Both the position numbers and the translations under genes were made by a program. From Manihot esculenta (Eukaryota; Streptophyta; Magnoliopsida; Malpighiales; Euphorbiaceae): a DNA stretch of 64,000 nt. The stretch covers positions 37,839,956 to 37,903,955 of the forward strand of contig NC_035161.2 in NCBI RefSeq assembly GCF_001659605.2, in the 5' to 3' direction. Below, piece after piece: positions 25,043 through 37,100 of this stretch (position 1 is the stretch's first letter; each line of letters starts with the position of its first letter). A model generated the notes under the pieces. It worked only from the letters and a program-made list of their open reading frames with translations. It ran no database searches and was not told the DNA's origin.

Positions 25043-26080
25043 ATGTCTGAACTGATTGAAGGTCTTCCAGACGCCATTGCTATCAGGTGCATTGCACGAG
25101 TTCCTTTCTACCTCCATCCGAATCTAGAGCTTGTTTCTCGTTCATGGCAGGCTGCAATACGTAGTCCTGAGCTGTTTAAAGCTCGACAGGAGGTTGGTTC
25201 AGCAGAAGATCTGCTATGTGTGTGCGCTTTTGATCCTGAGAATTTGTGGCAGCTTTATGATCCTCTTCGAGACCTTTGGATTACTCTTCCTGTACTGCCT
25301 TCAAAAATCAGACACCTCTCCCACTTTGGTGTTGTTTCCACAGCTGGAAAACTGTTTGTGCTTGGTGGTGGAAGTGACGCGGTAGACCCGTTGACTGGTG
25401 ACCAGGACGGAAGCTTTGCAACAAATGAAGTGTGGTCGTATGACCCTGTATTACGACAGTGGGCCCCACGTGCATCCATGCTTGTGCCCCGCGCGATGTT
25501 TGCTTGCTGTGTTTTGAAAGGAAAAATAATTGCTGCGGGTGGTTTCACCAGCTGCCGAAAATCTATATCTCAAGCAGAAATGTATGATCCAGAGAAAGAT
25601 GTGTGGATGTCAATGCCGGATTTGCACCGCAGCCACAATTCAGCATGTTCTGGAGTAGTTATTGGGGGAAAGGCGCACGTCTTGCACAAGGGCTTATCAA
25701 CAGTGCAAGTATTGGACAATATAGGGTCTGGATGGACTGTTGAGGATTATGGTTGGCTCCAAGGTCCAATGGCAGTTGCTCATGGGGCCTTGTACGTGAT
25801 GAGTCACGGACTAATTTGCAAGCAGGAGGGAAAAAAGAGGAAGGTAGTGGTTTCAGCATCTGAGTTTCGAAGAAGGATTGGATTTGCAATGACTGGGCTA
25901 GGAGATGACATATATGTGATAGGAGGGGTGATTGGTCCGGACCGATGGAACTGGGATATCAAGCCAGTGTCTGATGTTGATATCTTGACAGTTGGGGGTG
26001 AGAGACCAACTTGGCGACAGGCAGCTCCAATGACGCGGTGCCGGGGTACAATTCTTGGGTGTACGCAGCTGAGAATATAG
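25043..26080 (+). CDS. SKIP30: F-box/kelch-repeat protein, SKIP30 type
   Basis: Substrate-recognition subunit of an SCF ubiquitin ligase: the F-box binds SKP1/ASK and the kelch propeller binds the target. It is an intronless coding region of 345 residues, matching the Arabidopsis SKIP30 length I recall. The F-box occupies about residues 5-45 (GLPDAIAIRCIARVPF... and LVSRSWQAAIRS). Kelch-type units follow with GG pairs (FVLGGGSDAV, IIAAGGFTS, IYVIGGVIGPD) and YDP...W signatures (EMYDPEKDVW). The start MSELIEGLPD is the conserved family N-terminus. The same frame stays open upstream to 24,803, but that part is hydrophobic, unlike the family, and mostly lies in the inferred leader intron. The target protein is unknown. 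Confidence 0.93.
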   Translation: MSELIEGLPDAIAIRCIARVPFYLHPNLELVSRSWQAAIRSPELFKARQEVGSAEDLLCVCAFDPENLWQLYDPLRDLWITLPVLPSKIRHLSHFGVVSTAGKLFVLGGGSDAVDPLTGDQDGSFATNEVWSYDPVLRQWAPRASMLVPRAMFACCVLKGKIIAAGGFTSCRKSISQAEMYDPEKDVWMSMPDLHRSHNSACSGVVIGGKAHVLHKGLSTVQVLDNIGSGWTVEDYGWLQGPMAVAHGALYVMSHGLICKQEGKKRKVVVSASEFRRRIGFAMTGLGDDIYVIGGVIGPDRWNWDIKPVSDVDILTVGGERPTWRQAAPMTRCRGTILGCTQLRI

Positions 26081-27017
26081 GTCTGCTTTTGTGATATTTG
26101 GTGTTTTGTTGTGAAAATTATGCTGTTGTCAAGGCATTGATGGCCCTCCTATTGGGAGATAAGAGGAATGTAATGTTTCTTTGCTCTGGCTTTTGAGCCT
26201 TTATCCTTGCTCTTGATATCTGCTGAAGTTAGGTGATTGAGAAGCCTCCATTTTGAGGGCAACACAGAAGGTCTTAAAAGCGGTTTAACCAATCAAAGTG
26301 CTTCATGAAATTTAGTAAACAGGATGGACAAGGAACCATTTTGTTTCCCCAATTTTTTTTCCTCCCTCCTTTCTCATACTTGGATATTTGAACTGAACTA
26401 ATCCATTGTCATGTCAACTAGTTTCTATATTCTTTCCTGTCCATAGTTCACAAGTGTAGCCGTGCGACTCTACTGTTTATGTTCATAAATTATTCGCTTT
26501 GGACGATCTACATTCAATCGACCTCTATAGGCAAACTATACCATTTTTTAAAAATTTGCTCTCGCATGAACACATCTTTAATTCCAATGTGTTTAGATGA
26601 AGTAAAGAGATGCTTGTCAAGTACTAGAAGTATCAGTATCAAAACTTCTCCAGCCTGCTAATTTGATGAGTTTAAAAATCTGATATTTATCAACCTTTAA
26701 AAATTAAGTGAATTACTATATTAATCTTTAAATTTTATATTAAATAAAATATTAGTGAACTTATGTTAGTTTTTAAAATATCTTTAAAATTTTTTTTATT
26801 ATTTCAAAAACACTTCCTCTATATAGTGTCAGGCGATACTAAACCTATGCTTCCGTCCTATGATCTTATTAACGTCATTGTCGTTTTATTAGCATGTTGG
26901 ACCAGGCCCACGATACCATATCGAAAACGTTCTACGAAAGCCCGCATGCTATACTCTTCGAATTTTGATCAGCGACAAAAACCCAACCCACCTTACCTTC
27001 GTTGGCGGTTGGGCACG
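26081..27017. other. 3' UTR of the F-box gene and spacer
   Basis: About 300-400 bp of likely 3' UTR, then A+T-rich spacer. 26,860-27,017 becomes GC-richer and probably represents former promoter or 5' leader of the broken WDR4-like gene that follows. Confidence 0.4.
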
Positions 27018-28979
27018 GTGGATGCTCAAATTGAAGCACAAGAAGAAAACAACAGACTTTGAGGTGGCACTGGCTCCGGCCTTGATCACTGTTCATTCGT
27101 TCCAAAATTCCGTCGCAGTCGCATTCAGATTGGACCTCCGCATCTTTTTACCTCCGGTAAGCAATCTTCCATTTTCTCTCGTTGTTATCATTCATTTGCC
27201 CCTCCCGGATAGGATAGACGGAAGATGGACGATTTAAAACAACGTGTTTTGCCTTATTTTACAGGTTTGTGTTAGAAAGGGTTGCGGTGTGTCTTTGGTG
27301 GATGATTCTGCTGAGCCTTTCCACGAGGATTCTATAAGAATTAATCACTAAAGTGCAAATGGGAAGCTTCTTGTGTCTGCTGGTGATGATAAGCTTGTCA
27401 AAATATGCTCCAGGTTCTTGGCCCTGCATTAATTCCGCGTGAGTTCTCCTAGTCCAAGTTGTTTCATGCAGTTTAGTAGTTTTATCTGATTTGATCCTTC
27501 ATTAAGTATGATTCATCCGCCAGAATCATAGAATCGCACCGGTCCTGCTTTTTACCTTACATAACGGTAATAGCTGTTATTTAACCGTTCGTTGGGGGCA
27601 ACAACTCTTCCTCATTCTTTTTCATGATGGCCGTTACTCTTCGTGCTTGTTATGAGTATGATCAAAACATCAATTTGGGCATAATTAGACATTGCTTAAA
27701 AGTTCAGGAGTCAAATTTATTTTTACCCCAATTTCTGACAGGTTTATGGTTCTGTTACCCCTTTTTGTGAACCAGTCAAACTATCTGGTGGTTAAACAAT
27801 GACCTAGCCAAGGATTGAGATATTTGGGCTATTTCATTGCTGGTAGGTGTGGCAGAGCCAGAAGAAGCCCCATGTACTAAATTAAAATTTTTTAAATGAG
27901 ATTAGGAACAAGAATGGTTTCTTGAAACACTCACGATTTTAACACGGGTTAATTATCTATGTTGAGTACATGCGTTAAGTATATCCGATAAAAGCGTTAA
28001 GTATATCCAATTAAATCTGACAATTTTAACGTGCAATATCTAAGTGAATATGAGAGGTCTCAGTTTTTACTTTTCCGGTCTCTAATTTTCATTTCAAAAA
28101 AGAAAGTTTACCCAAAATAACAAATGCTACTTTAATGTTTTTATATTGAATTACAAGATAATATAATTAATCTAGAAAATCTCGTATATCCATCCTTTTT
28201 TATTAATGAGGCTTATCTTAAGAATGTTTCTATAGAAATGATAATGACATTAACTCTAATAATTCAATTATCGCTAGTGTAGTGATCTCATAGGACATCA
28301 CTGATTTCTTTGTCCTGTTGAGCCTCTCATCTGTTTTGCTATCTATAGAGCTGAATAGGTGATATTTGTTTGTTGTAAATTTGTGAAGAGTTGGTTGATA
28401 TTGACGTAGTCCTTATGCAATCAATTTGAAAAATCATTGGCTGAATCTGAACATTAAATTCTGAAATATGTGTATGAGCATGAAGCACATCATAGATAAA
28501 ATTTTTCCATTTGCCCGCTGTTGCGACTCTTGTAGGTGGTCTCTATTTGAGAGTGAGCTTCATTCCCACGAACTTGGAGTAGCTCTTTCTGCAGAATTAC
28601 TATGGACGGTAAGGGGCATCTCTAAATTGAGTGGTTCTGTTCTGACTACAATTCTTTGGCTCGAGTGAGGGTTCTTTCGTGTTTCAAGAAAAATATTCCT
28701 GATTCTACTGATCATACACTTGTATCTCGAGATAATGAACCAGCTGGAACAGAGAAACTTCTAGAGAAGTTGCAGGGAAGTTTGTTAATTGAGGAAAATG
28801 TGTTTCCAGCAGCTGCTGAAGCTGTGAGTACTGCAATGTGCAAATTGTTAATTAAGAAGCAGTGCTCACGGAGAAGAGAGAATTTAGAAAGAGAAGTAGA
28901 ATGGATACGAAAATCAAACCGTGACAGAGAGACTCAACAAATAACAAGTCATTCTTCTCAGCTTAAGTTGCCGGTGTAA
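27018..28979 (+). pseudogene. broken WDR4/TRM82-like gene (non-catalytic subunit of tRNA m7G46 methyltransferase)
   Basis: Intact relatives partner the TRM8/METTL1 methyltransferase to make m7G46 in tRNA. Pieces of the protein remain in order. 27,018-27,156 holds an N-terminal part (EVALAPALITVHSFQNSVAV). 27,265-27,413 holds a WD40 blade (VSLVDDSAEPFHEDS and LLVSAGDDKLVKI). 28,537-28,609 and 28,653-28,979 hold the C-terminal region (EKLLEKLQGSLLIEE, AAAEAVSTAMCKLLIKKQ). Damage: GTG where the start codon is expected, a frame change near 27,058-27,062, an in-frame TAA at 27,349-27,351, and Cys in place of the WD-motif Trp. Most of the middle WD40 repeats are missing between 27,420 and 28,500. 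The first donor (GTAAG at 27,157) and acceptor (ACAG ending 27,264) survive, so this came from a genomic copy, not a retrocopy. Family assignment is by recognition. Confidence 0.72.
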
Positions 28980-29146
28980 TCTTTTATTTATTGTACAAGC
29001 ATATCAATGAACTTAAAACTCTCATGGGTAGCTACACAAAGCATTTGCAGGGGAAATGATAGCTCTTCTATTAATTCCAAATTACTGACAATGAGTGGAA
29101 GTCTAGCCCTCGGATAGGTAGAAAGGAGGTCAAAGCCAGGGAAAAA

Positions 29147-29167
29147 GGGGGGGGGGGGGGGGGGGGG
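29147..29167 (+). repeat. 21-nt guanine homopolymer
   Basis: Uninterrupted run of 21 G. It lies about 170 bp beyond the end of the WDR4-like pseudogene and about 160 bp before an (ATT)n repeat. The copy number could be affected by sequencing error. Confidence 0.9.
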
Positions 29168-29324
29168 TTGGGAATGGGTTCTCAAGAATTGGGCTCATCT
29201 TGGATCATCATTGCAATCTGGGCTCTATGGTCTACTGCAAATAGAAGCACAACTCTGACCTCTATTATAAGCTGGTAGCCTGGTAATACATTAATGGAGA
29301 CTGCTCTTCCCAAGATATGCTTAC

Positions 29325-29354
<30 letters not shown>
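29325..29354 (+). repeat. (ATT)n microsatellite
   Basis: About ten ATT units. Similar ATT runs occur at about 31,355-31,377 and 50,422-50,450. Confidence 0.95.
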
Positions 29355-29355
<1 letters not shown>

Positions 29356-32300
29356 GTTATCACTGCCCACGTCCAATTGTCGCCAATAATAAGCTTCTCA
29401 TCTTATTTGGTGGGTCCATTGGATTACAGTCTTAATTGGATGTCTTAATCTCCAATGCTCTAATCTTCAAATATCAAAATATGCTCTCAACTCCCTCGGC
29501 TCTTTTGATGGTCGATCCCTCGATTGTATAAATACGAACGGCAGCACCAAATTTGGATGTGTGAACTGAAAATCCTTCCAATTGGCAGACAATGAACATG
29601 AAGGCAGAAAAAGTACACATATTTAGAAGAATAGAGAATTTAGTCTAGTTCTACCATAAACGACAAGCCGCTCCAATGAAGGCACATCACTTCATCCGAC
29701 TTGGTGCCAACACTAATCCCTTCTCATCCCATTTTATTCACAATCAAAGCTTGAATTTTGCAATGCCTCAGTCAATAAACAAATTATATATTTGCATTAC
29801 TGGAACTTAAATTATTAGGCTGACAACTTATTGATTGAAATATACATTAGACACTTAAGCAACCATGACAGAGACCTCCACTTGTTTGATGGTGATGGTG
29901 GGGTCATTTTATGATTTAAAACCTAGAGAAAGATGCCCCTCAATAATTCAAATTTCCTATTGGGTTTTGCCACATTACACCCAAAAGCCACAAGCCAACT
30001 AGCAGGTGCCTGCACGTATGAGCCAGCAGATAATCCTCATCTAGCAAGATAGATACGTGTAGAGGGTTTGTATTGAAGAAAATTGAGTTTCATAATTAAG
30101 ACATAAAGCATACAGATAAGCAAACACAGAGGGGGAAATAAAAGGAGTTTTGAAAACGTAGAAGGAAAGTGATGATTTTGTGGTAACTTTATATGGGCCA
30201 TCTCAAAGTAGAAAGATGATTGTGTCTATCCACTAAGCCAAAGCATCTTTGCAAAATGTAGGAACTAAAATGAAATGATGCGTTGAAGGGACATGAGAAG
30301 TCTACTTTTGTAAGGATAGATTAGATGCTCATGCTCCCATTAATACATCTTTTTGCTTTAACAAATGAATCAACAAAGCTCATACATGCTAATTTCTACT
30401 TTTTTTCACCACTCATATATCTTAGTCTAATACGGTAATTAGTGCAAAAGTTATTTGTCTTTAATTAATTAAAAAAGCTTTCGATTTCTTTTTTCAGTTT
30501 TACCTTATTTTATTATAATTTCCAATCCATATATTTCTTTCTTTCTTTTTTTTTTTTTTTTAATGTAAGTCAACAAATTCTCACAGTGGAATCTCCATAT
30601 CAATTGAATAAATCTGTTTGTGTATTTAATTGTTTCTTCTGAATACTTTTAATGCAATAACTCACATTGCTAAACTAAAAGAAAACTCCAGTATAAGAGA
30701 AATTTTATAATCATTAGCTCTGTTATCATTATTAATTATTATATATATAGATATGATTAAATATAAAGCCTATTTTAGTTTTTATTTATTTATTAATCGA
30801 GTGTTTATGTAATGAAATTTTTTTATATATATTTAGTATGTATTTATTTAAATGTGAAATTTATTATAATTTAAATTATTTATTATTTATTTATTAATTG
30901 GGTGATGGGAAGTGAATATATTTAAATTATTGAGATTAGAAACTCTCGTAAGTATTAGCTTAGAAGTAGGCCATAATAGGCCTCATTTTCAACTCCCAAG
31001 TTACGTTTCCCTACATGGGCTCCCTCCACAATCATCACTTGTGGACCCATTCTGCCTGCCGCTTTTCATCTCTTTTTTCTTGTTCTTTTTTTCTGACTCT
31101 CTATTATGTATTAATTAATAATCGGACTCACTTAGCTAACGAGACATTTGAATTAGAAGTTCGAAAAAGCTGTCGTAAATTTTATGTCTAACAGCTGCTT
31201 CATACTTATTTAGTAAATCTATCAATTAACTTCCCAAATTGCTGCATTTAAAAAAATTATAAAATTAAAACTATTTGCGATCCATTGCTGTTATTTCAAG
31301 TTAAAAATACTTTTTTTTTCAACTTATATATCTCCATATATAATTTTTATCTTTTTATTATTATTATTATTATTATTTAATTTTTCTAATCTTTCACAAA
31401 AAAAAAAAAAAATTGCCACAAAAGCAGAAACCTGGAATTGGAATTTGTCTAATTAGCAGGTTGAGTTTGGGGCCGGCCCCTCTGGATATGATGCCAAATT
31501 GCCAAACAAGGCAGGTCCATACCACATCTTATCCCTTCCCAACTTTATCTAATTCTTATCATTTTTATTTCTAATCCTGCATTATTATATTACATAGTTA
31601 TTTTTTAATAAATATTTTGAAAAGTTTTTTATAAGTTCATTTTTTTTATTATTGCTATCTAATTTAATTATATATAATAACTTTATTAAAATTTTTACAT
31701 TGAAAAGTTTGTATATTTAATATATTATTAAATCTTAAAGAGTTTTATTTGATAAAATTTAAAGAGTTGTATATTTTCTCTAAAAAAACAAAAGAAAATG
31801 GATAATAATGGACAAGTCAAGAGTGAAGAGGAGGATAAGAAGATGAAGGAGAGGACATTGTAAGTCGTGAGTGGTTAAGTGCGTGCGCAATGCATTCATA
31901 ACGGTCTGGCGGTACAAGCGAAAAAAGCGTCATGTCCCGACAATTTACAATCAAATCCCATCCATCGCTAAACGACACTCCTCACCTCACCTCTCCTCTT
32001 TTTTTTTTTTTTTTATGGAGAATATTAATTTAATAATATAAATTATATTATATTATAATATAATAAGATGAATGGAGAATTTATTAAAATATTAAATGAA
32101 TTTATTACTTTAATCATATTAATTATTTTAGGTTATTTATTGTGTGGGGCCAAAAGAACTCATATATTAATTGATATTTAGTTTTGTTCATTTTTTTCAA
32201 AATAAATAAAAAGTTGTAGAAAAGATGAATATATCCGATACGTGAGATGTGATCCTCTATTGTCATACCCACAGATTATATTTTAGAGTTTCTTCCCTTT

Positions 32301-33181
32301 AAAAGAACACCGTACCTAAGGTTCTTGTTTTAACTAGATAAATTCTCTCTTGTTTTTCCTCTTCCTCTTTGCGAAGTCGCAAATTCTTGGCAATTGTGAG
32401 GGGGCCGAGAATTGAATAAAGAGGAGGTGACAGCGTTACTGATGGCAAGAACGAAAACCCATTAGCAGAAAGTGAAAGCTGATTGAGAGTGAGATAGAGA
32501 GTAAATACCAACTTGTCTAATGGCCTCTTGTTCCTTCTTTTTTTTTTCTCATGGGGATTGACGAAACAATTTAACCATTTTAAGCCTTTCTGCCTGAAAC
32601 CGACGCCTTTCTTGTCCATATAGATATTCGTCTTTTTGCCCTAAAGGGCCGGGTTTCTTCTTCATGTTGCCTGCTGATCGTTTGGCGTTTAAATGGGTTA
32701 ATTCTGTTGGGAATTGATTCTTATTCTTGTTGAAGGAATAAGAGAAAAAGATTAGAACGAGAGACAGAGACAGAGACAGAGACATAGAGAACAACCCTGT
32801 TTTTCGTTCAATATTCCTGTCATGGAGGCTACAGAGATATAGGAGGCATTTCAATTCCCCAAGTGTGTGTTTGAGTGTTGATGTCAGTTTTTTTTTTTTT
32901 TTTTCATTTAAAAATTCTCTTTTTTTTTCTTCTCTGGTTTATGAGCATGATAGTGTTCTACTTCAGAATCTGTAAAGGTGGCTATTGTGAGTTGTGACAA
33001 TTGCTTGAAAAGATCTACTGTCATCCCTTGGATAGTCTAACTGTAGTGATTTCAGGTGAGCTTTTATACAAGCATGTAATGCTCTTTCTTTTCTTTTTTG
33101 TTCAATATGCAACTAACTCTTCTTTCTAGTGGGCGTGCAGTGACTTTGAAGTGCTGAGAATTATCAGGTAGAAAGGAAGTT
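32301..33181 (+). other. probable promoter and 5' leader of the MARD1-type FLZ gene
   Basis: T/C-rich leader-like sequence begins near 32,340. It includes a short hexanucleotide GACAGA-type repeat (32,763-32,783) and poly-T runs near 32,890-32,930. Possible splice sites (CAG followed by GTGAGC near 33,056, and an acceptor before 33,130) suggest a leader intron, which I cannot fix. No competing coding frame was recognised. Confidence 0.35.
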
Positions 33182-34187
33182 ATGTTGAGGAATAGATCTA
33201 GAGCAGTAACAAGCAAGCAAGCTTTAATGACTGATCACAGTTCTCAGTCTCCTCCAATCCAGAACCAAACAAAACCAACTCCATCTTTCTTTTGTTCTCC
33301 AAGGTTCAAAGCTTTAACCTTCAAGGGTATTCCTGAAGCTGAGGCTGTGATTAGTCCTACCTCAGTTCTTGACTCTACTAAATCCCTCTCTCCCTTCAAA
33401 AACCCCTTTTGGTATGACATGAACCAACTTAAATCTCCAAGAGTTTCCTCAGAGAACCAACACTCCTGGGACAAAGTAGATTCCAAAGGCATTGGTGTTG
33501 CACTTATTGATGAAAAACCCGACGTAAAGAACGATAGCTCTTTTTCTAAACCCAAAAACACAATGGTCTTGTTTGGAACCAGTCTGAGAGTCCAAATTCC
33601 TCCACTTGCAAACGTTGTGCTTTCTCCAACAGGATCGCCAAAATCCCCAGCTGATTTTGGAATCAAAACTAGGAATTCTCAGTTATCAGCATCTGGGTAT
33701 TCTGGAATCCAAACAAACGATTCTCCTAGAGTGCTCACAGGATGTATATCTATGAGTGAGATAGAGCTCTCTGAGGACTATACATGTGTGATATCTTATG
33801 GTCCTAATCCAAAAACCACTCATATATTTGAGAACTGTGTTTTGGAGAATTGTTCTATATCAGATAAGTCCAACACTGCCCCAGAGAGTTTCCTCAGTTT
33901 CTGTCATACATGCAAGAAGAATCTGGAAGAGAAAAATGACATTTTTATTTACAGGTTTGACTTCTCCCATCTTCTTGTTTGACATAACATGGTTCAATAA
34001 GATAAAAAAAAGCCTTCACAAGTTTTCAGGATTTTTAAAACCTCATTCTCATTTGATCTTGCAAGTAATTATGGAGTGACTTGATATGTTAATTCTTTCC
34101 CCGTCGATATTATGCAGAGGTGAAAAGGCTTTTTGCAGTCAAGAATGCCGGTACCAAGAAATGCTGTTAGATGGGGTGGAGAATTGA
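33182..34187 (+). CDS. MARD1: FLZ zinc-finger protein, MARD1 type, 2 exons
   Basis: MARD1 (mediator of ABA-regulated dormancy) is an FLZ protein linked to ABA, senescence and seed dormancy and to SnRK1 binding. Exon 1 is 33182-33954 and exon 2 is 34118-34187; joined in frame they give 280 residues. The N-terminus MLRNRSRAV, the central MVLFGTSLRVQIPP block, the segment DYTCVISYGPNP and the C-terminus EMLLDGVEN all resemble Arabidopsis MARD1 as I remember it. The FLZ finger spans the junction: ESFLSFCHTCKKNL then FIYR in exon 1, and GEKAFCSQECRYQE in exon 2. The intron lies at the same place as in the 13-15 kb FLZ gene, but the two proteins are otherwise very different, so this is not a recent tandem duplicate. 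Confidence 0.93.
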
Positions 34188-37100
34188 GAATTGAATGATG
34201 CTTAAAAGAGCTGTTCTTGATTCTCTGTCACCGCTTTAAGAGTCATCAGAAGCCAAATCTTTCTATAACATATTTTTGATTTTCAGTTTTTCCATTCTTT
34301 GATGCTTAACAGTTGAGAATGATCAATTGTACGACCAAAGATTGGCTGCTCTTTCTTTTATTCTAGGTTTTTTTTTTTCCTTTTTTCTTTTCTTTAGCCC
34401 TCTCACCTGCAGATAGTGATAAGAGAGGACGAGATATTGTAAGAGTAGAATTTGTTTTAAGTGATGACTAATTTTGATAGCCTCTGTACTTTACCCAAAG
34501 TTTTTGTCCTTCTAGTGGATGATGATGTAAGATTGAAGACTTGCCTAAGCTGCAGCTTCTTTTTAAATATAGTATGATCGTTTGCATTAATCATCACATT
34601 ATATTATTAAGCTGGGCAGCCAATTATTTCAAGGGCGAAGATTCTCAACCTTCTGTATTTCTAATCCTTTCTGGCATACCCATTTTCGTTCTATATTGGT
34701 TGAGTAAACATCTTGAAAACAAATGCCAGCAGTTTTTTCGAAAACTTGAGCTGGGACTTGTTTTTCGTGGAGGCAGATCCATCCTCAAGTCCACTTTTTC
34801 CAAACTAATACATGATGTGAAGCAAAGAATTAAATAATAAAAAGTAGTAGTTAAGAACTTTGATACGTATACCGCACAAAAGAGGAGTACGAATATTTTA
34901 AATCATTTCCAAGAATTTGTTTATTTTTCTAAGATTTAAAAACTTATTTCTTTCTTCCCCACATCATTAATCACCTCTACAGTATTAAAAAAAAAACAAA
35001 AAACAAAAATCCATATAGATAAAGCATATAGAATAGAACCCTTCTAAGTTAACATTTAAACAACTTAATATTAAAATTAAAATTATATGTTGAGAATTTT
35101 TATTTTATATACAGATATGTATGAGAGGCGGGTCAATCATCATACCAGCTGATGACAAATGTTTTAAACTTTTCCTTAATATATAGTGATAAAACATTTG
35201 TTTTAGTTGATTGGTTCATATCAACCATTACGTAGGTGATAAACATGACTTCCAACCCACTTACAACGAAAACGCCCAAAATAACAAGGGGACAACTTGT
35301 AGGGTCGGTATTCTGGTGTACTGCTACCAAAAATAAAAAATGTTGTACTGGGCATCATCAAAACTCATCTGATATGAAAATCTGAGTTTACATGTCTCGC
35401 GTACCTTTCCATTGTCTTTTCCCAATTTAAACAAAAAGCCAAAGCCCTCCACTTTCTTCTGTTGATTCCTGTCTCCATCCATTTTATCGAGCAATAAAAC
35501 AAAAATTATAAAGGAATGCATCTCAGCATAAAATGCAAGTTATCTGTCTGAGATATGCAAGCTGGATGCTGTTGCTCACAGAAAGTTGGGGTAGCTTTCC
35601 TTTGGGTCGATGCTTTCATCGGAGCCCAGAGGGCTAGGAACTGTTTCAGCTCTCCCCCTCTATTTAGGAATAATAGGAAGAATATAAAACATGAAGAATT
35701 CAACTCAGAAATGTAGGTTCAGGAATAAAAGCATCAGTTGCATTTCTGGTAATACGATAGCACATGATTGGAATCCCAATATCCTCTAAATGCAGATGTA
35801 ATTCGACTGGGTCGGACAATACATAGAAGGTTCGTGCTCTGATTTTGTACTAGAAAATTTTCAAGAGGTTAACATAGAGCATGGGATGAAGGAAAATGGC
35901 TTCATATATAACAAGCATCAAGTGTTTCAGACCGAGGCAACAAAAAAGTGGCCTGTGTTCTCCAGACTGCAGAACAAAAAAGGAAATCGCAGTATCGCAG
36001 AATTTTTATTCAAAAAACCAACCAAACAAACAAATAGCGCAAACTAGGCAAAGGTATTTCCCCTTCTTACGATGTTCCTCTCTGCACCTCGGCTTTGCGG
36101 GAGAATGGAGGACAGATGCGGAGCTCTCCAATCTCCAAACTCTCTTTTTTCTCCAGTTTTTAGGGCTCCCCAAGGAATACATTCCAAATACAGTGCAGAA
36201 TGGCAAAATATAATTGCTGCTCCATACTTTCCTCGCAGAACCATTCAGCAAAGTAAAGCCATGTATATTTTATTCCGTGGACAGTAACCCAACATACTTT
36301 TCCTGAAACTGCAACCCGTACTGAGCCCTAGCTGAATGTCACAACATCCGAATGATAAAAGGGCTCAGGAAAGAAAAGAAAAATCGTGATAAATTGTCCA
36401 GCATAATTAACAAAGTACATCCACATGCCAGGTATTTCGAAAATCAGCAACGTCGGAATTTCTCCATGAATAACCATTGTTTCAGATTTGCAAATTGGAA
36501 GTCGGATGCCGGAATATTATGTAGCAATATTAAATAAAAAACCTACGCAGCAACATCAAATCAGGATAACCTGCCACTGTCCCAATAATACTGCTAATGC
36601 TAATAAGCTTCTGCCATTCATCAAAACAATGAAAGAACATTCAATAAACATGTATTGAAGGCTTAGGGTCAGGATAATTAAACATTGCAGTCTTGACTCT
36701 CGTCATAAAATGCAAAGGAAACACATCATCTTCCAACACCATACGCCAACCAGACTAATTAAAAACACTTGTACCCAATACAAAACAGCGAGGGAGATAT
36801 TAGAAGATTTTTCATGGACACAAGAAACAAGACAAAACGCACATGGATTCCCATAAAACTTGCATATAAGAAACTATTACTACACTATTGCACATCTCCT
36901 ACAATAAGGCAGCGTCTTGAAATCTTCCCCAATAATGGCCTGTAACACAAGTTTAGAAAGCTTCAGTAGTAGTAAGGAAAAATAACAGCAAAATAATATA
37001 AATAAACAGGAAAACTATTACCTCACAAGTAGCTTTTGTGGCCAACAATCTCCAACAAAGACAAGCTCTATGAAGACCAAGAGGACTCTGTTATCCACTC

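Larger units (their letters stand above)
28980..32300. other. intergenic, with poly-G and ATT repeats
   Basis: No gene recognised. It contains a 21-G homopolymer at 29,147-29,167, an (ATT)n repeat at 29,325-29,354, and low-complexity A+T at 30,440-30,910 and 31,550-31,800. 31,798-31,863 encodes a 21-residue, Glu/Lys-rich open frame, probably meaningless. 31,860-31,990 is GC-richer and could be distal promoter for the MARD1-type gene. Confidence 0.5.

Noticed and set aside
28988..29185. Minus-strand frame with a poly-Pro run
   Set aside because: It is produced by the 21-G homopolymer and has no other support.
29182..29376. Minus-strand frame with a poly-Asn run
   Set aside because: It is only the translation of the (ATT)n microsatellite.
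33244..33666. 140-codon minus-strand frame
   Set aside because: It is antisense to the MARD1-type coding exon, which has clear homology.
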